A stretch of DNA of 64,000 nucleotides, taken from contig DEIA01000047.1 in NCBI GenBank assembly GCA_002352225.1, positions 12,364-76,363 of the forward strand. Direction: 5' to 3'. Below the pieces are notes generated by a model. It was not told the DNA's origin. It searched no databases and saw only the letters and a program-made list of their open reading frames with translations. The stretch is from Flammeovirgaceae bacterium UBA2786. GTDB taxonomy: Bacteria > Bacteroidota > Bacteroidia > Cytophagales > Cyclobacteriaceae. Position numbers and translations under genes: made by a program. Below are positions 52,951 to 61,890 of the stretch, piece after piece (the stretch's first letter is position 1; each line of letters begins with the position of its first letter).

Positions 52951-53523
52951 ATGCCCTTAACCGAACCGGAAATTATCAAAAAGGCTGCTGCGGGGGACCG
53001 AACAGCCTTTCGCCTGCTTGTTGAAACACATCAGCGGTTTGTGTACGCAGTGGCGGTTCGGGTGTTAAACAATTTGCAGGATGCTGAAGATGCTACCCAG
53101 GAAACATTTATCCGACTTTGGAAAAATCTGGCTCGCTATAAAGAAGATGTTAAACTAACCACATGGCTCTACCGCATCGTTACCAATGTTTGTCTCGATA
53201 TGCTGAAATCGGCACATTATAAAAGAAACCGGATGACGATTGATATAGAAAAAAATACAGAGCAGATTCAGGCAACCGGTGGCGATCATAAATTACAACA
53301 GGCCGACCTGATGAAAGCCGTTGAAGATGCTGCATCGCAGTTGCCTCATACACAAAAAATAATTTTTATACTGCGCGATTTGCAACACCTGTCTCCGGCA
53401 GAAGTGGCTGAAATTCTGGAAACCACCGAGGACAAAATCAAAAGCAACCTGTACCATGCGCGTATAGCTATTGGCAAATACCTGAAACAACATTATCAAA
53501 CCCAAACCATGCTCGAGTTATGA
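52951..53523 (+). CDS. ECF-type RNA polymerase sigma factor
   Basis: 190 aa. Region 2 (RFVYAVAVRVLNNLQDAEDA followed by TQETFIRLWK, about 28-62) and region 4 helix-turn-helix (LSPAEVAEILETTEDKIKSN, about 150-170) are both present. It directs RNA polymerase to stress-response promoters and is normally held inactive by the anti-sigma factor encoded next, whose gene overlaps by 4 bp (ATGA). Target genes unknown. Confidence 0.94.
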   Translation: MPLTEPEIIKKAAAGDRTAFRLLVETHQRFVYAVAVRVLNNLQDAEDATQETFIRLWKNLARYKEDVKLTTWLYRIVTNVCLDMLKSAHYKRNRMTIDIEKNTEQIQATGGDHKLQQADLMKAVEDAASQLPHTQKIIFILRDLQHLSPAEVAEILETTEDKIKSNLYHARIAIGKYLKQHYQTQTMLEL

Positions 53524-53978
53524 AATGCCGGCAATCTGAATACCTCCTCATGCGCTACGATGCGTTAACCGAATCCGAAAAAGAACAACTTGCTGCGCAT
53601 GCTGAATCGTGTGTTGCCTGCGCACAGGCTCTGGAGCTTATTCAGGTAGAGCAAACGTGGGTAAATAAATTTCCGGAACAACCCGAGCCTGCCCATGCGG
53701 CTGCGCTCACACACAAGATTATGCAGGCTTTGCCGAAGCAAAAATCCTTTTCGTTCGGGTTTTTAAACCTTACAAGAATCGCTTATGCTGCTGGTTCGTT
53801 GGCGCTTTTCTTTTGGTTAGGCAGCGAATTGCTGATTGAAAAAACTTTTAATAAACCAACCCCTATTGTTGGGCCGGTGTTAAACTCTTCGCGTTACATC
53901 TCCGATCCGCAACAGCCCGAAACCAAACCTGTTACGCTTACCGAACGCTTAAAATCAAAAGGATATGACATTCAATAA
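53520..53978 (+). CDS. Anti-sigma factor with zinc-finger domain
   Basis: 152 aa. Zinc-binding ZAS/zf-HC2 motif with Cys3, His27, Cys31 and Cys34 (HAESCVAC), then one TM helix (about 84-105, YAAGSLALFFWLGSELLIEK) and a 45-residue periplasmic tail. It holds the ECF sigma factor at the membrane until an envelope signal frees it. Overlaps the sigma gene by 4 bp and the following gene by 14 bp. Confidence 0.9.
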   Translation: MKCRQSEYLLMRYDALTESEKEQLAAHAESCVACAQALELIQVEQTWVNKFPEQPEPAHAAALTHKIMQALPKQKSFSFGFLNLTRIAYAAGSLALFFWLGSELLIEKTFNKPTPIVGPVLNSSRYISDPQQPETKPVTLTERLKSKGYDIQ

Positions 53979-55014
53979 AATTTCAATTTGGATATTATGT
54001 GGAGGTGTGTTAGCGTGGCTTACCGCTTGCGAACATCGCGTGTCCATGGAAACCACCGTACACCCCGATGGGCAGTTGGATAAAACCATTTTCCGAGAGG
54101 TGGATAGAAAGCAGAAAAAGATAAAAGAATCATTTGTTCATTTTATTGATACCGTACACCTGGCGGAATGGCAACCGGTGGATAGCACCGCATTTCCGGT
54201 TTATCTCAAAGCCAAGGAAGACAAAAAATTTATTGGATTTAAAAAGCATTTTGCTTCTGCGGATGAAGCCAATCAACACCTGGCCGCACCAAACGATTCG
54301 CTGTTTCGTGTTACAAGTTCGTTCGAGAAAAAATTCCGGTGGTTTTTCACCTACATCACTTACTCCGATACCTATCATGCCATTAACCGGTTAGGTTTAC
54401 CGCACGATGATTTTTTTACCAAAGAAGATTTTCAATTTATTGAACGGCTTCCGGCCGAGGGTAAGTCCATCTCTCCTGCCGATAGTTTATACCTGAAAAT
54501 GCTGAATGAAAAAATTACCGATCATTATGCCAACCGCGCTTTCTTTGAAGCCTATTTCAATCTGCTGCTCGAACAGGTAGAAAAGCAATTACCCGGGACA
54601 GATTTCGCTGCTAAATTAAAAAGCCGTAAAGAAGTGTTTTATAAAATGGTTATTGAAGATAACGATATGGAAGATGATTTTTTGCAAGCATTTGCCGATT
54701 CATTGCAAATCCCAATAAGATTAAATTCGCTGCCAGAGTATGTAAACACAGAAAATCTTCTGGAACAAAAAATCAATTTTATCAGTACAGCATACGATGG
54801 CAAATACACGCACGCCATACACATGCCGTGGGCGATTGTAAACACCAATGCTGATTCTGTTGCAGGCAACTCTGCTTACTGGGCTCCTCCGTCAGTAAAA
54901 TTTTTGCTTACCGATAATACGCTTTCTGTAGAGGCCAGAAAGACAAATTATTGGGCAATTGGGGCAACGGTGTTGTTAATAATGGGTGTAGGTTGGCTTT
55001 TACGAAAACGCTAA
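53965..55014 (+). CDS. Lipoprotein with C-terminal TM helix, in the ECF operon
   Basis: 349 aa. MTFNKISIWILCGGVLAWLTAC is a lipoprotein signal (Cys22 in LTAC). The mature part is helical and charged (ETTVHPDGQLDKTIFREVDR at its start). A strong C-terminal TM helix (TNYWAIGATVLLIMGVGWLL) ends in RKR, so the protein is anchored at both ends, with a domain of about 300 residues in the periplasm. It overlaps the anti-sigma gene by 14 bp and is likely part of the signal-sensing unit. No domain family recognised. Confidence 0.8.
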   Translation: MTFNKISIWILCGGVLAWLTACEHRVSMETTVHPDGQLDKTIFREVDRKQKKIKESFVHFIDTVHLAEWQPVDSTAFPVYLKAKEDKKFIGFKKHFASADEANQHLAAPNDSLFRVTSSFEKKFRWFFTYITYSDTYHAINRLGLPHDDFFTKEDFQFIERLPAEGKSISPADSLYLKMLNEKITDHYANRAFFEAYFNLLLEQVEKQLPGTDFAAKLKSRKEVFYKMVIEDNDMEDDFLQAFADSLQIPIRLNSLPEYVNTENLLEQKINFISTAYDGKYTHAIHMPWAIVNTNADSVAGNSAYWAPPSVKFLLTDNTLSVEARKTNYWAIGATVLLIMGVGWLLRKR

Positions 55015-55100
55015 TCTTTAGAAGTTTGTTTTTTGAATATTCTCATTAACAAGAACAAACCCACTACAAAACCCAGCATAAATAAAATGTATGCATTCAT
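55011..55100 (-). CDS. Small single-TM membrane peptide
   Basis: 29 aa: ATG 55100, stop TAG 55011. MNAYILFMLGFVVGLFLLM is one TM helix, followed by a basic cytosolic tail RIFKKQTSKD. It lies 46 bp downstream of the redoxin gene in the same direction and could be the last gene of that operon. Codon use is normal, but at this length chance cannot be excluded. Its stop overlaps the stop of the convergent gene. Confidence 0.4.
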   Translation of the reverse strand: MNAYILFMLGFVVGLFLLMRIFKKQTSKD

Positions 55101-55146
55101 TTTTTTCAATCTTTACGTTAAACACTTATGACCATTTCAAATGGTT

Positions 55147-55641
55147 TTACTTAAACGCCCCCGCTATCTCAGCCACGGGTGTTTCGCCATTAAACGATTT
55201 TATCAATCGCTTATCAGCAGAGTACAAGTAAATAGCGGGTGTGTGTATAGAACCAAAATTCATATACACATCTGCTGATTCGGTTCGCCCGAATTTAACA
55301 TTTGGCTGATCATGCAATTTATAATCGACTGCAAACTTTTGTATTACCTGTGGTTCTTCTGCCGAAATAAATTGAATGTTTTTTCCTTTAAACAAATCCA
55401 GATTTTTCTGAATCTCTTGCGCTTCGCGCTGACAATGATCGCAATCGGCAAAAAATAAAATCAATACTAACGGAGTTTCCAGGGTACGGGTACTGGTGGG
55501 CTTTCCGTCCAGCGTGGTGAACTTTAAATGTGGCAGTTCATTAATTATTAAGGGTTCTGTCTGAACCTCCTTCTTTTCTTCTTTTCCACAAGCCACCAGA
55601 GCAAAAAACAAAACGAATGCGAAAATCTTTTTCATAACCAT
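55147..55641 (-). CDS. Redoxin-domain lipoprotein
   Basis: 164 aa from ATG 55641 (alternative ATG 55635). MVMKKIFAFVLFFALVAC is a lipoprotein signal (Cys18 in LVAC). TlpA/AhpC-like fold with active site CDHC at 67-70 (ILFFADCDHCQREAQEI) and cis-Pro in SIHTPAIYLYS. A membrane-anchored thiol-disulfide protein of the periplasm. The start codon follows 1 bp after the stop of the small membrane protein gene, so the two are coupled. Confidence 0.85.
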   Translation of the reverse strand: MVMKKIFAFVLFFALVACGKEEKKEVQTEPLIINELPHLKFTTLDGKPTSTRTLETPLVLILFFADCDHCQREAQEIQKNLDLFKGKNIQFISAEEPQVIQKFAVDYKLHDQPNVKFGRTESADVYMNFGSIHTPAIYLYSADKRLIKSFNGETPVAEIAGAFK

Positions 55642-55642
55642 G

Positions 55643-55834
55643 TTAAATCCAAAAGCCCAATATGAAATAGAGCACCGTAAAAAGCAAGGTTGCAGTGCCA
55701 TATAATTTAATCACCATCTTCCGGTTCTGTACATCTTCCCACCATAACATTATCCAGGGCTTTATTAATCCGGTTATAAGAAACAGGAATGACGTAATCG
55801 CTATCAACAGAATGAGTAACCGGAAGTGATACAT
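55643..55834 (-). CDS. Small two-TM membrane protein
   Basis: 63 aa from ATG 55834 (MYHFRLLILLIAITSFLFLI); the frame opens earlier at 55873 with implausible residues. Two TM helices (about 3-22 and 44-62) flank a charged loop WWEDVQNRKMVIKLYG. It precedes a redoxin lipoprotein gene by 1 bp and is first of the operon, divergent from mfd. It may channel electrons or serve as a membrane partner for the redoxin (inference). Confidence 0.65.
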   Translation of the reverse strand: MYHFRLLILLIAITSFLFLITGLIKPWIMLWWEDVQNRKMVIKLYGTATLLFTVLYFILGFWI

Positions 55835-55839
55835 GTAGC

Positions 55840-55887
55840 AAAGGTTGGCAACCTTTCCCTTCTGCGCAAACAAAGATTGGCAACCTT
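55840..55887. promoter_or_regulatory. Repeated TTGGCAACCTT box between divergent genes
   Basis: AAAGGTTGGCAACCTTT (55840-55856) is a palindrome with 7-bp arms. TTGGCAACCTT recurs exactly at 55845-55855 and 55877-55887, 32 bp apart on the same strand. The second copy overlaps the -33 element of mfd. It may bind a regulator shared by the two divergent units. Confidence 0.4.
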
Positions 55888-55908
55888 AAACCGGTACGCT
55901 TATATTTG
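55877..55908 (+). promoter_or_regulatory. mfd promoter
   Basis: TTGG (55877-55880), 20 bp, then TATATTTG (55901-55908), a perfect TAnnTTTG -7 element. The predicted start of transcription, near 55915, lies about 10 nt before the GTG start. The promoter therefore excludes the longer open frame that begins at 55826. Confidence 0.7.
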
Positions 55909-55924
55909 CACCCTGTTTTTGGAT

Positions 55925-58900
55925 GTGAAGGCGCACGATTTTCTTACCATTTTTCGTGCGGACAGTGTGGTGCAGACATTGGCCGAGGGGATTCGTACGT
56001 CCAGTGCTGTAAAAATCAGGGTAAAGGGAATTCATGGCAGCCTCGATGCCGTACTTTTTGCCGCCCTTTATAAGAGCGTACGCGCTTCTCACCTGCTTAT
56101 TGCTCAAAACAAAGAAGAAGCCGCTTATCTGGTAAACGATCTGCAACATCTTATCGGAAGCAAAGAAATTCTTCTCTTTCCCATGTCGTATAAACGGCCC
56201 TATGAATATGATGAGGTTGAAAACGCCAATATTCTTATGCGAGCCGAGGTGTTGAATCAGGTTGGTCAACATCCGGATGGAAATATTATTGTTACCTACC
56301 CGGAGGCGCTTGCCGAAAAAGTAATCAATAAAAAATCGCTGGCCAGTAATACCTTCGTTATTACTAAAGGCGAAACACTGGACTTAAATTTTCTGGAAGA
56401 GTTTCTGCATAGTTACGATTTCGAAAAAACAGACTTTGTGTATGAGGCGGGTCAGTTTGCGGTGCGCGGAGGTATTATCGATGTATTCTCGTATGCGCAT
56501 GAGTTGCCCTATCGTATCGAACTTTTTGGTGATGAAGTGGACAGCATTCGTACGTTCGACCCTGGCTCGCAGCTTTCGGTAGATACATTGGAAAAAGTAA
56601 GCCTGATGCCCAATGTACAAACCCGGTTGGTGCAGGAAGAGCGACAATCTTTTTTTGATTTTATTTCTCCTTCCACCAAAATCTGGGTAAAAGATGTGGA
56701 GTTGTGCCACGATATTATTGATGCTTGTTTTCAAAAGGCCAGTTCTTCGTTCGATAAAATTCTTCGCGAAAGCGGAAATACTAAAGTAGTATTGGAGCCA
56801 CACCATCTTTTTAACAATGGTAATAGTGCCATAAAAAGTTTAGAGGGTTTTACTTGTGTTGAGTTTGGTGCGCGCGGATTTTTTAAATCGGCTACCACAC
56901 TAACCTTGTCTTCTTCTGCACAACCCTCGTTCAATAAAAATTTCGAATTGCTCGCAGCAAATCTGTTGGAACACCAACAGCAAAACTATGGCAACTTTAT
57001 TGCAACCGAACAACCCCGGCAGGTAGAGCGGCTGCATGGTATCTTTGAAGAACTGCACCCCGAACTAAAATTCCAGTCGCTTGAGTTTTCATTGCGCGAA
57101 GGGTTTGTCGATCATACCACAAAGGTGGTTTGTTATACCGATCACCAGATTTTTGAACGCTTCTATCGCTACAAGCAAAAAGAGAAATTTACCAAATCAA
57201 AAGCGCTTACGTTTCGCGAACTTCAAACCCTGCAACCGGGCGATTTTGTAACACATATCGATTTTGGTATTGGCAAGTTTGCCGGTCTCGAAAAAAAAGT
57301 AGTGGAGGGCAAAGAGCAAGAGGCCATTCGGCTCGTCTTTCGCGATGACGACATTCTTACCGTAAGTATTCACGCCTTGCATAAGATTTCCAAGTATTCG
57401 GGCAAAGACGGAACGCCTCCTTCTATAAGTAAATTGGGCAGTGGCGAGTGGGATAGTAAGAAAGCCAAAGTAAAAAAGAAGGTAAAAGACATTGCCAAAG
57501 AACTTATTGACCTTTATGCTAAACGGAAAAGCGCGCCCGGTTACGCATATAGTGAAGATAGTTTTTTACAAGCCGAACTGGAATCTTCTTTCATTTACGA
57601 AGACACCCCCGATCAGGCTAAAGCTACCGAAGATGTAAAGCGCGACATGCAGAAGCCACACCCGATGGATAGGTTAGTATGTGGCGATGTGGGCTTTGGA
57701 AAAACAGAGGTGGCCATTCGCGCGGCATTCAAAGCGGCCAGCGAAGGCAAACAGGTTGCGGTATTAGTTCCCACCACTATTTTGGCTATGCAGCACTACC
57801 GCACATTCTCTGATAGGCTCTCCAATATGCCTGTAAAAATCGATTATGTGTCTCGCTTCAAAACCGATAAAGAAATTAAGCAGATCATAAAAGAAGTTAA
57901 AGAAGGAAACATCAACATCATTATCGGTACCCATCGTGTGGTGAGCAAAGATGTAGCGTTTAAAAACCTGGGCCTTCTTGTTATTGATGAAGAGCAAAAG
58001 TTTGGTGTAAAGGTAAAGGATCGGTTAAAAGAACTAAAGGTAAACGTAGATGTGCTTACGCTTACCGCCACACCCATTCCGCGTACGCTTCACTTTTCTT
58101 TAATGGGCGCGCGCGATTTAAGTATCATATCCACTCCTCCGCCCAATCGCCAGCCGGTTACTACCGAATTGCATACCTATGATGAAGCAATTATCCGCGA
58201 TGCCGTAAGCACTGAGTTACGAAGAGGCGGGCAGGTGTTCTTTGTTCACAATCGTGTAAGCGATATTGAACAGATTGCTAATATCATTTTCAGACTGGTG
58301 CCCGATGCGCGCATTGGTATAGCGCACGGCCAAATGGATGGCGATAAGCTGGAAAAGGTTATGCTTAAGTTTATAGAAGCAGAGTACGATGTGCTGGTAT
58401 CAACCAATATTATTGAGTCGGGTTTAGATATCCCCAACGCAAACACTATTATAATAAATCAGGCCCACATGTTTGGCCTTAGCGATTTGCACCAGATGCG
58501 TGGGCGCGTGGGGCGCTCTAACAAAAAAGCGTTTTGTTATTTACTTACTCCTCCCAGTTCTGTTCTGTCATCCGATTCGCGCAAACGTTTGGCTGCATTA
58601 GAAGAATTTTCAGAATTAGGCGATGGATTTAAGGTGGCCATGCGCGATTTGGACATTCGCGGTGCCGGTAATTTGCTTGGCGCTGAGCAAACCGGATTTA
58701 TTACCGACCTGGGCTTTGATACGTATCATAAAATACTGGACGATGCCATTCAGGAATTGAAAGAGACCGAGTTCAAAGAATTATTTGCCGAAGAACTTTC
58801 GGCCAAAGCCAAAACGCTGGTAATGGATTGTACTATTGAAACCGATCTTGAAATTTTGATTCCGGACACCTACATAAATAATACCAGCGAGCGATTGCAG

Positions 58901-59296
58901 CTTTACGCCACACTCGATAATATTAAAGATGAAAAAGCGCTAACAGCTTTCCGCGATTCTATGAAAGATCGTTTTGGAGCAATCCCAGAATCAGTTGAAC
59001 AACTGATTAACTCGGTGCGTTTGCGGTGGATTGGTGAAAGGCTGGGTTTTGAAAAGGTAAGCCTCAAAAATGAAAAGATAAGGGCCTACTTTGTAAGTGG
59101 TAACAATGATTACTTTAAATCCGAAACGTTTGGCCGGATATTAGGTTTTGTGCAAAGCCACACCAAATTATGCCGGATGAAAGAAAGTGGTGGCAAGCAA
59201 ATGCTCATTATTGAATCGGTACCGTCTGTTAATGCGGCATTAGAAATTCTGGCTCCATTGGCTGAATATCAATTTCCTGTAGTTATGGCTGGTTAA
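55925..59296 (+). CDS. mfd: Transcription-repair coupling factor Mfd
   Basis: 1123 aa from GTG 55925; TTG 55919 is also possible. The open frame reaches 55826 but is upstream of the promoter. It removes RNA polymerase stalled at DNA lesions and recruits UvrA. Domains: UvrB-like N-terminus (about 20-270), CarD-like RNA-polymerase-interacting domain (about 465-545, LQPGDFVTHIDFGIGKFAGL), DEAD-type translocase with Walker A CGDVGFGKTEVAIRA and DEEQ in LVIDEEQKFGVK, then TRCF C-terminal domain. All pieces intact and length typical. Confidence 0.95.
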   Translation: MKAHDFLTIFRADSVVQTLAEGIRTSSAVKIRVKGIHGSLDAVLFAALYKSVRASHLLIAQNKEEAAYLVNDLQHLIGSKEILLFPMSYKRPYEYDEVENANILMRAEVLNQVGQHPDGNIIVTYPEALAEKVINKKSLASNTFVITKGETLDLNFLEEFLHSYDFEKTDFVYEAGQFAVRGGIIDVFSYAHELPYRIELFGDEVDSIRTFDPGSQLSVDTLEKVSLMPNVQTRLVQEERQSFFDFISPSTKIWVKDVELCHDIIDACFQKASSSFDKILRESGNTKVVLEPHHLFNNGNSAIKSLEGFTCVEFGARGFFKSATTLTLSSSAQPSFNKNFELLAANLLEHQQQNYGNFIATEQPRQVERLHGIFEELHPELKFQSLEFSLREGFVDHTTKVVCYTDHQIFERFYRYKQKEKFTKSKALTFRELQTLQPGDFVTHIDFGIGKFAGLEKKVVEGKEQEAIRLVFRDDDILTVSIHALHKISKYSGKDGTPPSISKLGSGEWDSKKAKVKKKVKDIAKELIDLYAKRKSAPGYAYSEDSFLQAELESSFIYEDTPDQAKATEDVKRDMQKPHPMDRLVCGDVGFGKTEVAIRAAFKAASEGKQVAVLVPTTILAMQHYRTFSDRLSNMPVKIDYVSRFKTDKEIKQIIKEVKEGNINIIIGTHRVVSKDVAFKNLGLLVIDEEQKFGVKVKDRLKELKVNVDVLTLTATPIPRTLHFSLMGARDLSIISTPPPNRQPVTTELHTYDEAIIRDAVSTELRRGGQVFFVHNRVSDIEQIANIIFRLVPDARIGIAHGQMDGDKLEKVMLKFIEAEYDVLVSTNIIESGLDIPNANTIIINQAHMFGLSDLHQMRGRVGRSNKKAFCYLLTPPSSVLSSDSRKRLAALEEFSELGDGFKVAMRDLDIRGAGNLLGAEQTGFITDLGFDTYHKILDDAIQELKETEFKELFAEELSAKAKTLVMDCTIETDLEILIPDTYINNTSERLQLYATLDNIKDEKALTAFRDSMKDRFGAIPESVEQLINSVRLRWIGERLGFEKVSLKNEKIRAYFVSGNNDYFKSETFGRILGFVQSHTKLCRMKESGGKQMLIIESVPSVNAALEILAPLAEYQFPVVMAG

Positions 59297-59446
59297 CTGA
59301 ATACTACCGGCCCGTTTGGGGCGTTAAACCCATCAGTTCGGGGGCCTGGGCTTCTATTAAGGATTTATCAAAAAAACACTACTCTTTGGAAAACATGTAT
59401 TTATCTATTTATATTAGCGGTTACTTTTATGCATAACCTAACTCAA

Positions 59447-60745
59447 ATGAAGTATTTCAAGTCGCTCCTGTTCTTAGTAGGGCTTTCATTAACTGTTTCT
59501 TCTTGCTTCCTGCGTCAGGGGGGCAAACCAACGGCTCAGGATCCTGGCCAGATTAGTACAGCTACCGGATTGCGTTATACCCGCGATGCCGCTGAGGGCT
59601 TTGCCGTAATGCCATACAATTCGCAACCCGATGCACCAAACATGGTGCTAATTGAGGGTGGCCGTACGGTTTTGGGATCGCTGGAAGAAGATGTAATGTC
59701 TTTCCGCGATAACATTGAAAGAACGGTTTCTGTTGCTACGTTCTATATGGACGAAACTGAAATTGCCAATATTCACTGGTTAGAATACCTGTATTACCTG
59801 CAAACCGACTCAACAAAAGTAGATGGTGGCAAGGCCTATTCTCTGGCTCTTCCCGACACAACGGTTTGGACTTCTAATCTTGCCTTTAACGATCCTTATG
59901 TAGACCATTACCTGCGCTACCCTGGCTTCCGCTACTTCCCTGTAGTTGGCGTTAAGTGGAAACAAGCACACGAGTATGCCAAATGGCGTACTGCTAAAGT
60001 TAATGCAGACCTTGCCGAGAAAGCCGGTATTGCTGCGCCTGAAACAGGTGCTGGCCGAATTCCACTCGAGTCGGGTGTAGTTATTCCGGCATACCGCCTG
60101 CCAACTGAAGCAGAATGGGAATATGCCGCGCAGGCTCTTATCGGAACACAGTGGTTAGACGAAATGCAAACACACCAGAGGATTTACCCCTGGGATGGCC
60201 ACGCACTTCGTAATCCTTATGGCAAACAAATGGGTGCCTTCCTTGCTAACTTCAAGAGAGGCCGTGGTGACTATGCCGGTATTGCGGGTCGTTTGAACGA
60301 TGGTGCATTAATCACTTCTTATATCTACGAATATCCTCCTAACGATTATGGTTTATATAATATGGCCGGTAACGTAAGCGAGTGGGTAATGGACGTGTAC
60401 CGACCATTGTCGCATCAGGATTTCGATGACCTGAACCCTATTCGTAGAGATGATTTTATTGATAGTCACTCTGAATACAGAAACCGTTACGAAAAAACAC
60501 AGCGAGATTCTACCGTAACATTACCCGATGGTACAACCAAAAACATTCGCAAGTATGAGTACACCAAAAATCCACAAGGATTTATCTCGCTAATTTCAGA
60601 TAAAGTACGTGTGTATAAAGGCGGCTCTTGGAAAGATGTTGCCTACTGGATGTCGCCTGGTACACGCAGATTTTTGGATGAAGATTCTGCAACAGCCACT
60701 ATCGGCTTCCGTTGCGCTATGATTCGCGCAGGATCTAACTACTAA
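59447..60745 (+). CDS. gldJ: Gliding/type IX secretion lipoprotein GldJ
   Basis: 432 aa from ATG 59447 (MKYFKSLLFLVGLSLTVSSC, lipobox ending at Cys20); an in-frame ATG at 59429 lies on a probable -7 element TACTTTTA (59422-59429), so the later one is preferred. SUMF1/FGE-like fold without the catalytic Cys pair: NMVLIEGGRTVLGS, YMDETEIANIHWLEYLYYLQ, PTEAEWEYAAQA, NMAGNVSEWVMDVY, GFRCAMIR. This arrangement fits GldJ, an outer-membrane lipoprotein needed for gliding motility and type IX secretion. GldK/PorK is the closest alternative. Confidence 0.82.
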   Translation: MKYFKSLLFLVGLSLTVSSCFLRQGGKPTAQDPGQISTATGLRYTRDAAEGFAVMPYNSQPDAPNMVLIEGGRTVLGSLEEDVMSFRDNIERTVSVATFYMDETEIANIHWLEYLYYLQTDSTKVDGGKAYSLALPDTTVWTSNLAFNDPYVDHYLRYPGFRYFPVVGVKWKQAHEYAKWRTAKVNADLAEKAGIAAPETGAGRIPLESGVVIPAYRLPTEAEWEYAAQALIGTQWLDEMQTHQRIYPWDGHALRNPYGKQMGAFLANFKRGRGDYAGIAGRLNDGALITSYIYEYPPNDYGLYNMAGNVSEWVMDVYRPLSHQDFDDLNPIRRDDFIDSHSEYRNRYEKTQRDSTVTLPDGTTKNIRKYEYTKNPQGFISLISDKVRVYKGGSWKDVAYWMSPGTRRFLDEDSATATIGFRCAMIRAGSNY

Positions 60746-60768
60746 GAATACATTCTCGTAAAAACATT

Positions 60769-60795
60769 AAACCCTCCAACTCGGAGGGTTTTTTT
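60769..60795. terminator. Bidirectional terminator between gldJ and comF
   Basis: AAACCCTCC (60769-60777) pairs with GGAGGGTTT (60783-60791), followed by TTTT on the plus strand. The minus-strand side of the stem also leads into T-rich sequence beside the comF stop. Confidence 0.85.
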
Positions 60796-61519
60796 ATGCC
60801 TCGGCCAAACAAACCACACTTAGCTCTTTACAGCCCGCCTGCAGCAAACAGGTTCCACAAGCTTCTAGTGTTGCTCCCGTGGTCATCACATCGTCTACTA
60901 ATAAGATACGCTTATCGCGGATTCTATCTTCATTCTTAATATCAAAAACATGTTCAACATTGTGCCAGCGCTGAGTCTTTGTTTTACGGGTTTGTGTTTT
61001 GGTGCTCACCTTACGTGTACTAATCGATTCATCCCATGGAATTTCTAATGAAACCCCCAGCCCCTTTGCAATCCAGGCGCTTTGATTATACCCTCGCGCC
61101 CGTCTTCGGCTTGCGTGTAGCGGTACAGGAATAATCACATCAAACTCATTTGCATACCCATTCTCAAACATTTCTTTGCCAAATACCCTGCCCAATACCT
61201 CGCCAACTTCCGGGTGATTATTGTATTTTAACTGGTGTAATAACCGTTGCACAAGCCCGTGCTTACGAAACTTTAAAAATGCCAGACCATATTTTAATCT
61301 AAGCCTGCCTTGCAGGCGCAACATTACCGGATTTTGATAATTGTAGATATAATTTGTGCGGGGCAGGTTGCTGATGCAATACGTGCATAAGATTTCTTCT
61401 CCTCGGTATAGCGTGTTGGAACATCCCATACAATAATTAGGGTAGACCAGCGAAACAAAATCGCGCAGCAAACTAAGGGTTTGTTGCGCTACATTTGATT
61501 TAATCTGTTTTGAGCCCAT
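60794..61519 (-). CDS. comF: ComF-family phosphoribosyltransferase-like protein
   Basis: 241 aa. N-terminal Cys pairs NYCMGCSNTL and CTYCISNL form a zinc-ribbon-like module. The C-terminal phosphoribosyltransferase fold carries the PRPP loop ILLVDDVMTTGATLEACG and GYNQSAWIAKGLG. ComF is needed for uptake of transforming DNA in competent bacteria, acting in the cytoplasm with PriA-type helicase. Gene is divergent from the AhpD-like operon; start ATG 61519. Confidence 0.9.
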   Translation of the reverse strand: MGSKQIKSNVAQQTLSLLRDFVSLVYPNYCMGCSNTLYRGEEILCTYCISNLPRTNYIYNYQNPVMLRLQGRLRLKYGLAFLKFRKHGLVQRLLHQLKYNNHPEVGEVLGRVFGKEMFENGYANEFDVIIPVPLHASRRRARGYNQSAWIAKGLGVSLEIPWDESISTRKVSTKTQTRKTKTQRWHNVEHVFDIKNEDRIRDKRILLVDDVMTTGATLEACGTCLLQAGCKELSVVCLAEA

Positions 61520-61548
61520 CTTTGAAGAAATTTTTACCAGCTTTTTTT

Positions 61549-61890
61549 ATGGGACTTGTACAGCAATTTAATGAATACCGCAGCAAAATGAACGACAAGA
61601 TTCTGGCTGCCGATAATCTGATTATAAAACGAATTTTTAACCTCGATACCAATGCCTACCAGAATGGGGCACTGGATGTAAGATCGAAGGAGTTAATTGG
61701 CCTTACGTGCTCGCTTGTTTTGCGTTGCGATGATTGTGTAAAGTATCATCTGGGCAAATGCAAAGAAATAGGGTTTTCAACAGCCGAGGTACACGAGGCA
61801 ATGGGTGTAGCTACTTTGGTAGGAGGCACTATTGTAATTCCTCACTTGCGCAGAGCGTTTGAATACTGGGACGAATTAAGCAACACATAA
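61549..61890 (+). CDS. AhpD-like carboxymuconolactone decarboxylase-family protein
   Basis: 113 aa from ATG 61549 (MGLVQQFNEYRSKMNDKILA); a TTG at 61510 gives a longer but atypical N-terminus. Helical CMD fold with redox motif CDDCVKYHLGKC (CxxCxxxH, about 59-67), as in AhpD-type proteins that handle peroxides or act as thiol reductants. The next gene's ATG overlaps its stop (TAATG). Confidence 0.88.
   Translation: MGLVQQFNEYRSKMNDKILAADNLIIKRIFNLDTNAYQNGALDVRSKELIGLTCSLVLRCDDCVKYHLGKCKEIGFSTAEVHEAMGVATLVGGTIVIPHLRRAFEYWDELSNT

Noticed and set aside
55826..55924. Longer Mfd N-terminus from the ATG at 55826
   Set aside because: A perfect -7 promoter box lies at 55901-55908, after that ATG, and the frame there overlaps the divergent gene.
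59297..59446. tRNA or terminator in the GC-rich stretch after mfd
   Set aside because: GGCCC and GGGGGCC can pair loosely but give no cloverleaf and no T run.
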